Of a stretch of DNA of 64,000 nt, positions 34,597 to 42,357 are shown one piece after another. The stretch covers positions 47,190 through 111,189 of the forward strand of contig JBBPIG010000021.1 in assembly GCA_038040445.1 (NCBI GenBank), written 5' to 3'. The stretch comes from Acidobacteriota bacterium (GTDB lineage Bacteria; Acidobacteriota; Blastocatellia; UBA7656). The translations under genes and the position numbers were made by a program. Positions within the stretch are counted from its first letter, which is position 1. Every line of letters starts with the position of its first letter. The notes beneath the pieces were generated by a model. That model saw only the letters and a list, made by a program, of their open reading frames with translations, ran no database searches and was not told where the DNA came from.

Positions 34597-35139
34597 ATGG
34601 GAGACATCCTCATCCAAAGTTTTATAAATATCAGGCTCTGGGATATCGCTCAGTGGAGTTCAACCGCATACCTTCTTGATCCTAGTGGACGCCAGCCTGG
34701 TTTGGGAATCGTATTCAACAATATCGCAATAGGGAAAGAAATCTTCTCGCGGTGGCGTCATTACCTTGGAAAGATCGACGAGTTCGAGGAGTTGCGAGTA
34801 GCAATCATAGAAGGCGAGATCGCCGGCGAACACGGGTACTCCGTTCACATATCTTCCGATCCTTTGGGAACAATGAATCACGTGGAAGCAGACGGACGAC
34901 AACTCGATATCGACTCGATCATCGTCGTTAGTCAAGTTAATAGAATGAAGCCCGAGCGACATTCGCCGTTCTTGAATCTGTTCAAGGTAGCTTTTCATAT
35001 ACACAAGAGATACTTTCTGGTTCCCGTTTCCAAGAATGAGTCGGGCCAAATGGTACCGCATTTCGAATACGCAGTGGAGAAGGAATCCATCCTCTTCAAG
35101 CACGTGGGGGATGTGACTGATACCGATAGGACGCGATAG
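34597..35139 (+). CDS. hypothetical protein, 180 residues
   Basis: Start placed at ATG 34597 (MGDILIQSFINIRLWDIAQW). An alternating hydrophobic pattern suggests a beta-rich fold: FNNIAIGKEIFSRWRHYLGK, RVAIIEGEIAGEHGYSVHIS, DIDSIIVVSQVNRMKPERHS. No membrane or signal segment. No family recognised. It is followed after 35 bases by another unknown gene on the same strand; the two look like a unit inserted beside a truncated xanthine dehydrogenase gene. Confidence 0.55.
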   Translation: MGDILIQSFINIRLWDIAQWSSTAYLLDPSGRQPGLGIVFNNIAIGKEIFSRWRHYLGKIDEFEELRVAIIEGEIAGEHGYSVHISSDPLGTMNHVEADGRQLDIDSIIVVSQVNRMKPERHSPFLNLFKVAFHIHKRYFLVPVSKNESGQMVPHFEYAVEKESILFKHVGDVTDTDRTR

Positions 35140-35174
35140 TTTTCGCAGGGAAGGACTCTAAGTCCTGGGTCACC

Positions 35175-35945
35175 GTGAAGGATGATCTCTCTGACCAGTT
35201 GGCCCAGCTAAGAAAGGCGAGAGCCGTTTCACTCAGAGATATTCAAAGCTATTACTTCGACATGCTCGACAAGTTTGTGGGCCAGCTTTACTCAGAAATG
35301 GAGCGGCGTGGCGTGACACCCCATGACATTGCCCAAGACATCGCATCGAGCAAAGAGCTAGTCCGCCAATTCCTACCAGCACTCGAAGACTACCTAATCT
35401 TAGCAAGAGAGTTTTGGGAGAGTTTCGGAGGCACTGTTCGCGAACATGTACGGAAAATGTCGTGTTTGAAGTCGGTTTTTGGTGGAGATATCTCCCCATC
35501 GTATGTGAGCAATGTGGCTTCATCCGTCGGCCTCTACATGGACACGATCGTGTTACCGGATCCGTTGATCAAGACCATCGTTCTAACGGGAATCGCGAAA
35601 CCGGAAAAACTACTTTACTACACGGTGAAACATGCGTTGAATATTTTGTCCTACAGGCAGCTTGCTCTAGCCGAGGTGGACCCACCAGTAATTGTCATTG
35701 TTCCTGACTATATCGGACTCGACGAATTGGCTGACCAAGCCATTGAGTCGGTCAGCGACGACGATTTCTTTATCCCTCTTTCCGCGCCCAGCTATGGGGA
35801 AGTTCAGTTCGGGTATCAGCCGGATGTCGACGAAGAGTGTTGTGTCGAGGTACTCGGGCTTGTAAACGCCATACGACGTGTTGCCGTGGACGAGCCTGAT
35901 CTTCTGGTTGCGTTCGTTATGCAGAATCTCCGCAAGCGCGGTTAG
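35175..35945 (+). CDS. hypothetical protein, 3' end replaced by read-through into truncated xdhA DNA
   Basis: Residues 1 to about 207 form a helical, unknown protein (LRDIQSYYFDMLDKFVGQLY; MERRGVTPHDIAQDIASSKE; TVKHALNILSYRQLALAEVD). From about 35800 onward the reading frame runs antisense through coding sequence of the xanthine dehydrogenase subunit on the other strand, so the last ~47 residues are probably not native. The original C-terminus has been lost at this junction. Start GTG/ATG at 35175 lies 35 bases after the previous gene. Function unknown. Confidence 0.5.
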   Translation: MKDDLSDQLAQLRKARAVSLRDIQSYYFDMLDKFVGQLYSEMERRGVTPHDIAQDIASSKELVRQFLPALEDYLILAREFWESFGGTVREHVRKMSCLKSVFGGDISPSYVSNVASSVGLYMDTIVLPDPLIKTIVLTGIAKPEKLLYYTVKHALNILSYRQLALAEVDPPVIVIVPDYIGLDELADQAIESVSDDDFFIPLSAPSYGEVQFGYQPDVDEECCVEVLGLVNAIRRVAVDEPDLLVAFVMQNLRKRG

Positions 35946-36830
35946 CGAGGTCGGCGTGCGCCATTGCTGGGGGCCGGCGTTAGTGGATACTGGTTCGGCG
36001 GGGCCTCGCGCCGCTATTGGAAAAGGAATCTCGACGGTGCCCGGGAGCTGCGCTTCGCTAACGTGGTCCTCGAGGCACTTGATCTGGTCCGTCACGTCCG
36101 ATTCTTGCCAGTCCGATGCGAATGTCTTCATACCCGTGAGGATCGCCCGATAGCCTGTGCAGCGGCAGAGATTGCCGTCGAATGCGTCCTCGATTTCCTT
36201 CTTAGTAGCCTTGGGATGGGTGAAGATGAATTCGGACATGTTCATCACAAAGCCAACGCTGCAGTAACCGCACTGGCTCCCGTTGTACAAGGCGAGCTGG
36301 TGGGCGACGGGATTCATGCCGTCGTGCGAGTGTTCCGAGGGGCAAGCGGCGACATGGTCGACGAGCTTCAGGGGCGCGGTAACGTCTTTGCCTTTAAGCT
36401 TCGCCGTTATGGCTTTAAGGACGGATTTGCGTTTTTCTCCTGCAGCCTCACTCGCTTCGATGAACACGGGCGAATGCTGCTCACCGATCGGAGCGGCGGA
36501 ACGCGACGCTGTGAGCGTATGTTGCAAAAACTGCGCATCGGGTTTGCGCACTGCGCCGGTCCCCTCGACAGTAGTGATGACGAGTCCGCCCAGCGCGCAT
36601 ACCGGCCGCAGGCACGAGTTGATCGCGCGATGCTCGGCCTTATTCTGCTTTTCATCCCACCTTGAAAGTATGACGGTGCAGCCGCCGCAGCCTCCCTCGC
36701 CACACGGCTTCTTGGGTCCGGAGAGCGCCACGTCGGGCGAGCGCAGGTAATCAATCAGCAGCAGATCGGGCGATGGGTTCTCGATCGATACGAGCTTGCC
36801 ATTAAGGTAAAAGGAGACTTTGTTGTTCAT
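35667..36830 (-). pseudogene. xdhA: xanthine dehydrogenase small subunit, 3'-truncated
   Basis: Start at ATG 36830 (MNNKVSFYLNGKLVSI) after TGAGGTTAAG. Both 2Fe-2S domains are present: plant-type CGEGGCGGCTV with the fourth Cys in AINSCLRPVCAL, and the alpha-helical domain CGYCSVGFVMNM / FDGNLCRCTGYRAI, separated by an unusually long insert. The FAD-binding domain begins (RTPTSLTALAEILHNERNQK; NTSYGVYKPEYLDTTLFVDI) and breaks off after RLIPEL near 35803; beyond that the frame crosses DNA belonging to the opposite-strand unknown gene and stops at 35667. No large molybdenum subunit is nearby, so a functional enzyme is unlikely. Confidence 0.8.
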
Positions 36831-37070
36831 CTTAACCTCACTGGAATTAGTTTCTTTACAGGCTGCAAAAAGTAAAACTCGAGGAACTACGTGATCGGAT
36901 AAAGCCAAGTATGAAGTTTAAGCGGGCCGATTCTTACACAAGTGTAAGGTAAACTGCAAGGTTTAACTGCAATGCATGCTGCAACTAATTGAGAATGCTT
37001 TCAGGTCCGAGGAATGATGACTTCGATGACCGACTTTGAAGCAGGCAAAAAATGGCGGCAGGAGAACCAT

Positions 37071-37292
37071 CCAACCTCTCTCTGACAGTGGGCTGGCCAC
37101 TCCGTAGGAGTGACATGTCTATAGATAAGCGGATGTGTAGAGGCTTGACTCCGTAGGAGTCACCCGATGCGAAGGTAACTCCTACGGAGTTCGGAACGAC
37201 CAAGCGCCTCGATCTATAGACAGGCAACTCCTACGGAGTTGCTCCGGAAATGTCCAAACTCGAGTCCAACCTATCTCTGACAGTTGGCTGCC
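37071..37292. repeat. palindrome cluster flanked by a 27-bp direct repeat
   Basis: CCAACCTCTCTCTGACAGTG (from 37071) recurs as CCAACCTATCTCTGACAGTT (from 37266): 27-base direct repeats with about three differences. Between them, the palindrome ACTCCGTAGGAGT / AACTCCTACGGAGTT occurs four times (about 37100-37112, 37148-37161, 37176-37190, 37226-37240), and TCTATAGA-like pieces near 37118 and 37212 form outer inverted arms. No gene. MITE- or REP-like structure filling the gap between xdhA and the phospholipase gene. Confidence 0.75.
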
Positions 37293-37342
37293 TGCAGCAA
37301 ATGCGCTACTGCCTGCTGTAAGGTCGCTTTGTAAGTAAGGCT

Positions 37343-38884
37343 TCAAGGCCTCCTCTTCGGATCCTTTCGGTAGCGTTCGACCTCCGCCTTGACTTCGTCC
37401 AATGTTTTGCAAGTCGCGAGGATCTTCCGAGCCAACCGGATAGGTATCCCCTTCAGCAGCGGCCTCAGCACCTCGGGCGGGCCGGCCGGGTGGAGCAGGT
37501 TGGGCGGCGCGAAAGCTGTCGGCGCCATTGTCTGCTCCTTGATGAAATTCACATTCCCGTCGTTCACCGAATGATTGGCAAGCACACTTTCAAAGGTTGG
37601 CGCGGCCAGCATGCGTTTGCCGAAGCTGGGCGCTTTGGCATCGTATACACCGGCCCATTTCAGCAGAGTCTTAATGAATGAAGTGTGATCAAACGGGTAC
37701 TTCTGGTTTTTGATATTCTCCTGAGGCGCGCGGAATACTGTTGACGGAGGCACAAAGGGCGACACGAGGATTGTCGGCACGCGCGCGCCGAACAGATCGA
37801 ATTTGAATCCAGTCTCGTCGCCATTCAGCCCGTCCGGGTTCAGCGAACCCCATGGAGGCTGAACATGGTCGTACGTGCCCCCATGCTCATCGAATGTGAT
37901 GATAAGCAGAGTGTGATCCCATTGTTTGCCGTAGCGCACGGCCTGGTACACATTGCTGAGGAATTGCTCACCCGGGGGTATGATGGAGTTCGGATGATAA
38001 TCGTTCCCTGTCGTGTCCCAATCAGTCCAATTTGGCTCGAGGTAAGTGAAGGCAGGCAGCGTTCCCGCGCGCGCTCGATCGCTGAACTTCATGATGCTGC
38101 CGATCTCACCGTTTCTTGCCTTAGAGATCAGCGGGAACGCGCCTTCTGTGTACGTCTTTCCCGAACCCCCATAATTTCGATCGTACGCATATAACCCCCA
38201 GCTCTTGTTCGCTGCGATGGCGTTAAAGATCGTCGTGTGATTGTAAGTAGAGGCTGCGTCGCTCTCGTGACCCAGGGACGTACCGCAAAGCGAATACGCG
38301 CGGTTAGGAGTCGTCTCTGTCGGCGCCGAGCAGAACCAGCGGTCGCTGACCCCATATTGAAGCGCGATACTGTTGATGATATTCGCCTGAGTGGGAGTAT
38401 AGGTCCAAAGTATGTCCTGGCCTTGCCACGATCCATCGTCCCAGGACTTATAATCTTGAAGAAAGCCTTTCATCTGAGGCGCACCGTCGCTCTTAGATGG
38501 TAGACCCGTGATGATATTCTGATTGCCGAAGAGCTGATTCATGACGCCATTCCAACCGTTGGGCGCCCTTATATCTGACGGGTAGGCCTTGAGGGCTTCG
38601 TACGGATCTCTATAGGGAATCGCATAGCCGGACTGCCAGTTCGAATCTGATACTGGAATTACAGTGACAGGATTACCGGTGTCGGGATCAGGGTTTGAGT
38701 ACATTCCCGCCGTAAGGCCGTCATATTTTGCCGAACTCCCCTTGGGATACACGTTCAGAGGGAGCGGGGGAGGGTTCCAGCCCGGACTCTTCGTATAAAG
38801 CCATCCGAGCAAGTTGTCGAGAGAGCGGTTTTCCAGCATGAGAAAAACGATGTTCTGCACCTGCGGCAGGAATGATTCTGTCAT
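37343..38884 (-). CDS. phospholipase C / acid phosphatase family enzyme
   Basis: 513 residues from ATG 38884, which follows GAGGAGGAAT. The alkaline-phosphatase-like fold of the AcpA/PLC family is shown by IVFLMLENRSLDNLLGWLY at the N-terminus (nucleophile region), SDRWFCSAPTETTPNRAYSL and LIITFDEHGGTYDHVQPPWG, which holds the conserved metal-binding residues. The N-terminus has no evident Tat signal, unlike many secreted relatives, so it could be cytosolic or exported another way. The C-terminal ~80 residues form a helical tail. Expected: hydrolysis of phosphodiesters or phosphomonoesters. Two tiny ORFs lie upstream on the same strand. Confidence 0.9.
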   Translation of the reverse strand: MTESFLPQVQNIVFLMLENRSLDNLLGWLYTKSPGWNPPPLPLNVYPKGSSAKYDGLTAGMYSNPDPDTGNPVTVIPVSDSNWQSGYAIPYRDPYEALKAYPSDIRAPNGWNGVMNQLFGNQNIITGLPSKSDGAPQMKGFLQDYKSWDDGSWQGQDILWTYTPTQANIINSIALQYGVSDRWFCSAPTETTPNRAYSLCGTSLGHESDAASTYNHTTIFNAIAANKSWGLYAYDRNYGGSGKTYTEGAFPLISKARNGEIGSIMKFSDRARAGTLPAFTYLEPNWTDWDTTGNDYHPNSIIPPGEQFLSNVYQAVRYGKQWDHTLLIITFDEHGGTYDHVQPPWGSLNPDGLNGDETGFKFDLFGARVPTILVSPFVPPSTVFRAPQENIKNQKYPFDHTSFIKTLLKWAGVYDAKAPSFGKRMLAAPTFESVLANHSVNDGNVNFIKEQTMAPTAFAPPNLLHPAGPPEVLRPLLKGIPIRLARKILATCKTLDEVKAEVERYRKDPKRRP

Positions 38885-38929
38885 GATATTCCTCCTCGTT
38901 AGTGGTGAGCGGCTCACGAGATGAGGGGA

Positions 38930-39091
38930 TCAGGCTTGCGTTCCTTGAGATTCGGCGAAGGCCTCCGCGACGCGATCGACAGTGTTAACCACCTCTAGCC
39001 TGATCCCTCCCATCGATCTTATGCGACGCTGTCCTTTGTTGTTTCGCAGTGGCATCGGTAGAGCGTGGCACAAAGGCTCTGGGAACTCCAT
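38930..39091 (-). CDS. possible small protein, 53 residues
   Basis: From ATG 39091 the frame encodes MEFPEPLCHALPMPLRNNKG, then QRRIRSMGGIRLEVVNTVDR and VAEAFAESQGTQA. It begins 10 bases after the stop of the 38-residue ORF and ends 45 bases before the phospholipase start. No good ribosome binding site, so coupled translation would be needed. No family recognised; could be chance. Confidence 0.3.
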   Translation of the reverse strand: MEFPEPLCHALPMPLRNNKGQRRIRSMGGIRLEVVNTVDRVAEAFAESQGTQA

Positions 39092-39101
39092 AGCCGAAGA
39101 A

Positions 39102-39218
39102 TTAACTTCTAATGAACGTAGAAACAAATGAACCGACGACGAATGCTTCGATTTGCAGCAATGCGCTCGCCGCACCCGTGACGTATCCGCTGGGCCTTTT
39201 GGGAATGGGAATTGGCAT
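39102..39218 (-). CDS. possible small peptide gene, 38 residues
   Basis: An ideal AGGAGGTGA sits 6 bases before the ATG at 39218. Product: MPIPIPKRPSGYVTGAASAL, then LQIEAFVVGSFVSTFIRS; the second half is hydrophobic. It lies after a hairpin terminator candidate and upstream of the 53-residue ORF and phospholipase gene. No known family. The strong ribosome binding site is the main evidence. Confidence 0.45.
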   Translation of the reverse strand: MPIPIPKRPSGYVTGAASALLQIEAFVVGSFVSTFIRS

Positions 39219-39264
39219 GATTCTCACCTCCTTGGCTTGGGTCCTCCCGCCGAGGATGACGGTT

Positions 39265-39305
39265 CGGCGTCGGTTCGTTTTGCTGAGGAAGATGAACCGA
39301 CGCCG
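39265..39305 (-). terminator. hairpin after the 156-residue protein gene
   Basis: CGGCGTCGGTTC (39265-39276) pairs exactly with GAACCGACGCCG (39294-39305), extended by CGAGGA/TCCTCG further out (39251-39256 and 39310-39315). It starts 16 bases past the stop at 39321. No U-run, so function as a terminator is not certain. Confidence 0.55.
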
Positions 39306-39320
39306 ATTATCCTCGTTCGG

Positions 39321-39791
39321 TCATTCGAAGTTAACGATCAAAGTGTTCGCTTGCTTCGCGCCCCAGCACACCCACTTGTTCCCATAAGGACCGTAGAGGA
39401 ATTGTGTCTCATCCGCCTTTCGACAGATGGTGTGGTCGGGGTTGTAAACGACGGGTTCGATATACGCCTGCGAGCCGACAGCCTGCCAAAGGCCCCAATC
39501 GGCATAGTCTTGGCCTGCACGCCCGAGGTATCGGTTTGCTGATGCTGATGTGCCTGTGCCTTTAAGGCGTAGGTACCAGTTGCCATCTGTGTGAATGTAC
39601 CAGTTGACCCAATAACCTTGATCAAACGTGTCGGCGAGCCAGACGTAATCATTCTGAGATTCTGCCAGGTAGCCAGCGACAACTCCGTTAGTGTAAGTAC
39701 ACTTAGCCTTGAACCAACCATCGGGCCTCTGAGGCTCCAAGGGGGCAAAGATGTGAGCGCCCAAGTCCGCGTCTGAAAGTTGCTTACTCAT
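39321..39791 (-). CDS. hypothetical beta-rich protein, 156 residues
   Basis: Start ATG 39791 preceded by AAAGGAGAACCGAAC. The sequence is rich in Trp, Tyr and Gly with short strands: GWFKAKCTYTNGVVAGYLAE, YWVNWYIHTDGNWYLRLKGT, RYLGRAGQDYADWGLWQAVG. This composition resembles carbohydrate-binding lectin-like or jacalin-like domains, but I cannot name one. No signal peptide. First gene of a possible minus-strand unit ending with the phospholipase. Confidence 0.6.
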   Translation of the reverse strand: MSKQLSDADLGAHIFAPLEPQRPDGWFKAKCTYTNGVVAGYLAESQNDYVWLADTFDQGYWVNWYIHTDGNWYLRLKGTGTSASANRYLGRAGQDYADWGLWQAVGSQAYIEPVVYNPDHTICRKADETQFLYGPYGNKWVCWGAKQANTLIVNFE

Positions 39792-40235
39792 GTTCGGTTC
39801 TCCTTTTATTAAAGTGATTTCTCAAGTTCTACAGGAGCCCGCCCGTTTGCGCTTGTTGACGGCCGGCTGGCTGATGTGCAACTCGGCTGCGATGACTGCT
39901 TCCGTGCACTGCTGCCAGAAGAGCTGTCGGCTTGTGGAGAAGATCAGACCACCGGCCTTCGTTTTCATCCAATACGCCTGCCGCCATCGGCTCCCTCCCA
40001 TAATGCAATTCGCGGGATGACTAAACCCCGATTCCCGCCCTGTACGCGGCTGGTACGCGCTGAGTGCCTTTTGTGTCTTCGGTTCCGAAACCGCCATCGA
40101 ACCGTGGATGACTTCCATGGGTGGCAATATCCTCACATTACTTCCTTCGATGACAAATTACGCGCGAACTGCTCTGCGTGACGAGCTTCTGTAACGGTCG
40201 TGACTATACAATGTAATTAACTCATAAGCAAGCGG
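39792..40235. other. 444-base gap without a recognised gene
   Basis: Short frames exist on both strands (for instance minus 39822-40136) but none has a ribosome binding site, domain or protein-like composition. The right end abuts the decayed PepSY-like copy. Confidence 0.4.
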
Positions 40236-40519
40236 GTCGCGACGATCACTGCGCTGGAAGCCCAAGCGGCGGCCAGTCTCTTTTTGAGCGATCATCTGCC
40301 GGATCGTTTTCTCGCAAGCAGTCCGGCGCTTGATGCCGCCGCCAATGTGTGGCGCGTACTGGTACTGCTCGCTTGTCCCATCATCGGCCCCGTCGGTCAG
40401 ACAGGCGAGATTCTAGTGAGCGCCACCTCGGAGGAAATCGTTTCATACAGTCCGCTGGAGGAGATGAAAACCGCCGCTCGTAGCCTGCACGAAAATAATC
40501 GCGATGCCATCGAAGCCCC
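40236..40519 (+). pseudogene. decayed copy of the PepSY-like gene of module 1
   Basis: DNA from GTCGCGACGATCACT to GATGCCATCGAAGCCCC is about 90% identical by eye to 33750-34033. The first codons are lost (no start codon follows the in-frame TAA at 40218), and at the other end the copy stops six codons into the peptidase gene, which is otherwise missing. The frame happens to run on into the next small gene, giving an artificial fusion ORF ending at 40736. Confidence 0.8.
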
Positions 40520-40556
40520 GTTTGGGAATTGTGTTAATCTTCGCTCGGAGGTAGCT

Positions 40557-40736
40557 ATGAGTAAAGCACTGACGCCGTATTTCGCTGCCGACGGAGACAT
40601 AGATTATGAGCAGGCCGTTCAGCAGATGTTTGATGAAATGACAAAGGCAAATGAGAAGATGGAACGGGACCAGGAAGAAATTGAGCAGGTAAAAGCAGAG
40701 ACTCGTGAAATCCTGGCGAGACTAAAGGCTGCTTAG
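40557..40736 (+). CDS. small coiled-coil hypothetical protein, 59 residues
   Basis: ATG 40557 follows CGGAGGTAGCT, a good ribosome binding site, which is why this start is chosen over the read-through from the pseudogene. Product: MSKALTPYFAADGDIDYEQA, VQQMFDEMTKANEKMERDQE, then EIEQVKAETREILARLKAA. The second half is a heptad-rich helix. No family recognised. Confidence 0.6.
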   Translation: MSKALTPYFAADGDIDYEQAVQQMFDEMTKANEKMERDQEEIEQVKAETREILARLKAA

Positions 40737-40902
40737 GGTTATGTGGAAACGCCTACTTGATGCCACCAAGCAGCTCGTGCTACTGACACATATGATTTGA
40801 TGAACAGGTTGGATGAAACGCTCGGCGAGGGGGAATCGGCGATCGGGATTTAGCAATTAGATTAGATTATCGATTGCGACCTCCTCGAAACCGTTTGCTA
40901 TA

Positions 40903-41250
40903 ATGCCTCTGATGTCCAGACGCAAGAACCTGGCAATAAGACACACTCCGACCTTCGATGCCGCTGATATTCAGGGTCGAGTCAACGGGATCCTGGTTTC
41001 TCGTGCAGGCACAGTGTACTGCGCAGGCACGCCGAGTCTCAGCGAGGACGGTAGCACTTGGCGTGTTCCCATTCTTTACGCGACTCCCGGGTTCGTAGCT
41101 GGTCAAGTGGGTGAGGCGACGGTGGACGCATCGACCTCTGAGATTCTATCGCTCACGGATATTGACCTGCTGCATAGGCAAGGAATGAAACTCGGAAAAC
41201 AATACAGTGCGCAGATCGAAGCCGCATTTTCACGCGCAAGAAAAAGCTAG
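40903..41250 (+). CDS. PepSY-like small protein, module copy 2
   Basis: 115 residues (an ATG 9 bases further in is also possible). The core STWRVPILYATPGFVAGQVG with EATVDASTSEILSLTDIDLL is the same 'WRVPhhhxxPxxxxxGxVGExxVxxxTSEIhS' pattern as at 33736, though overall identity is low. Overlaps the peptidase gene by 44 bases. The presence of two diverged copies of the same two-gene order argues that the pair works together. Confidence 0.55.
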   Translation: MPLMSRRKNLAIRHTPTFDAADIQGRVNGILVSRAGTVYCAGTPSLSEDGSTWRVPILYATPGFVAGQVGEATVDASTSEILSLTDIDLLHRQGMKLGKQYSAQIEAAFSRARKS

Positions 41251-41654
41251 CTCCTGCTTGCCCGCTTGCTTGCGAATGGTCCTATCAGCTTACGGAGTGG
41301 AAGTTTCTGAGAATGATCTGCGCAAAGCATGCCGATGGGACCCTTTGCTCTCGGCGAGTTCAACGGCCGTGGTCACAGCAGCGCGCCGGATGGGATTCAC
41401 GCGCTCGCGTGAAGACTACGGTTTGCGCTTGTACGACCTGCGAGATCTCGTGGGTCGTGGTGTCTTCCCGATTCTCAGCATTCAGCTCCAGCCTTATGGC
41501 CTGATTGGCGACCACGCACAAGTCGTTGTGAGCATCACCGCCGGACATATCGAAGTCTACGATCCGGCTACTTGGCCAGATGAGGACGCGACACCAGACG
41601 CTTGACGAGGCCTGGAAGCTCGGCGGCTACCTGACGATCCTGATCGAGCAGTGA
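41207..41654 (+). pseudogene. C39-like cysteine peptidase, module copy 2, frameshifted near its end
   Basis: GTG at 41207. Catalytic Cys in AQEKASSCLPACLRMVLSAY, His in LIGDHAQVVVSITAGHIEVY, Asp in VYDPATWP. The frame stops at 41605 after DEDATPDA. One base out of frame the DNA continues HQTLDEAWKLGGYLTILIEQ and stops at 41654, matching the C-terminal AW..LxxxLxIhhE pattern of copy 1 (TAWALRHNLAIIVER). So a single-base indel at about 41590 cuts the last ~20 residues. The catalytic residues all lie upstream, so activity is not excluded. Confidence 0.65.
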
Positions 41655-41913
41655 GTCTGGCGGCCGCAATCGGCAATTCAACATCGGGACGTAGCCGTTG
41701 CCCCAGCGCTGTGCATAACTCGCGAGCAGGTTGATGAGTTGATGGACCGATTGGATCAAACGCTCGGGGAATAGGAATCGGCGATGGGGATCTAGCGCGT
41801 AGAACGGCGAACGCCAATCATGGTCAACGAAGCGAGTCAAACCAGTGTATAGTCAGGTACGCGGCACGAATCCCCAACCCCAAAGCACCCGTGCGCAACG
41901 AGGAGAAACTGGG

Positions 41914-42303
41914 ATGGGAAAAAAGCGATCACAGATCCTCAGCACAGAAACGAGCGAACAATTCATTACGGGCATGCTGGACAGGATGGTGACGAGCTAC
42001 CACAAGTACGGCCCGATCAGCGACGCGTACCCGCGAAAAGTGAACGCATTAGAGAGCTTAAACCAAAGAATAGAAAAATATCTTGAGACGGGAAACACGG
42101 AGTGGTTGATTGACGCCGCGAACTTCGCGATGATCGAGTTCATGTACCCCGCCCACCCCAAAGCGCACTTCCGACCGACCGACTCCGAGCAGTCTCCAGG
42201 TAGAACTTCGCAAGAATTTGATATCACCGACAGTGCAAACGATCAACTCGGAACGGAGGCCTTCGACACGCTGCTCGAACATCGCAGACGGATAAAAAGA
42301 TAA
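41914..42303 (+). CDS. hypothetical protein, 129 residues, phage/nucleotide-associated type
   Basis: ATG 41914 follows CGAGGAGAAACTGGG. Core: YHKYGPISDAYPRKVNALES, LNQRIEKYLETGNTEWLIDA, ANFAMIEFMYPAHPKAHFRP, then TDSEQSPGRT. Helical, with Glu/Asp spaced like small all-alpha NTP-pyrophosphohydrolases ('ExxD...hDhANFAMhEFM'), but the family assignment is tentative. It ends 55 bases from the convergent NTP-pyrophosphohydrolase gene. Confidence 0.55.
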   Translation: MGKKRSQILSTETSEQFITGMLDRMVTSYHKYGPISDAYPRKVNALESLNQRIEKYLETGNTEWLIDAANFAMIEFMYPAHPKAHFRPTDSEQSPGRTSQEFDITDSANDQLGTEAFDTLLEHRRRIKR

Positions 42304-42357
42304 ACGGTCTGGAAGTACCGGGCGGAGAATCGTGAAATATGAAATGTCTTTAACCAC

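Noticed and set aside
37100..37240. Possible CRISPR array of ACTCCTACGGAGT units
   Set aside because: Short palindromes in both orientations with uneven spacing and no cas genes; better explained as a REP/MITE cluster.
39822..40136. 104-codon minus-strand ORF in the gap
   Set aside because: No ribosome binding site, no domain, uneven composition.
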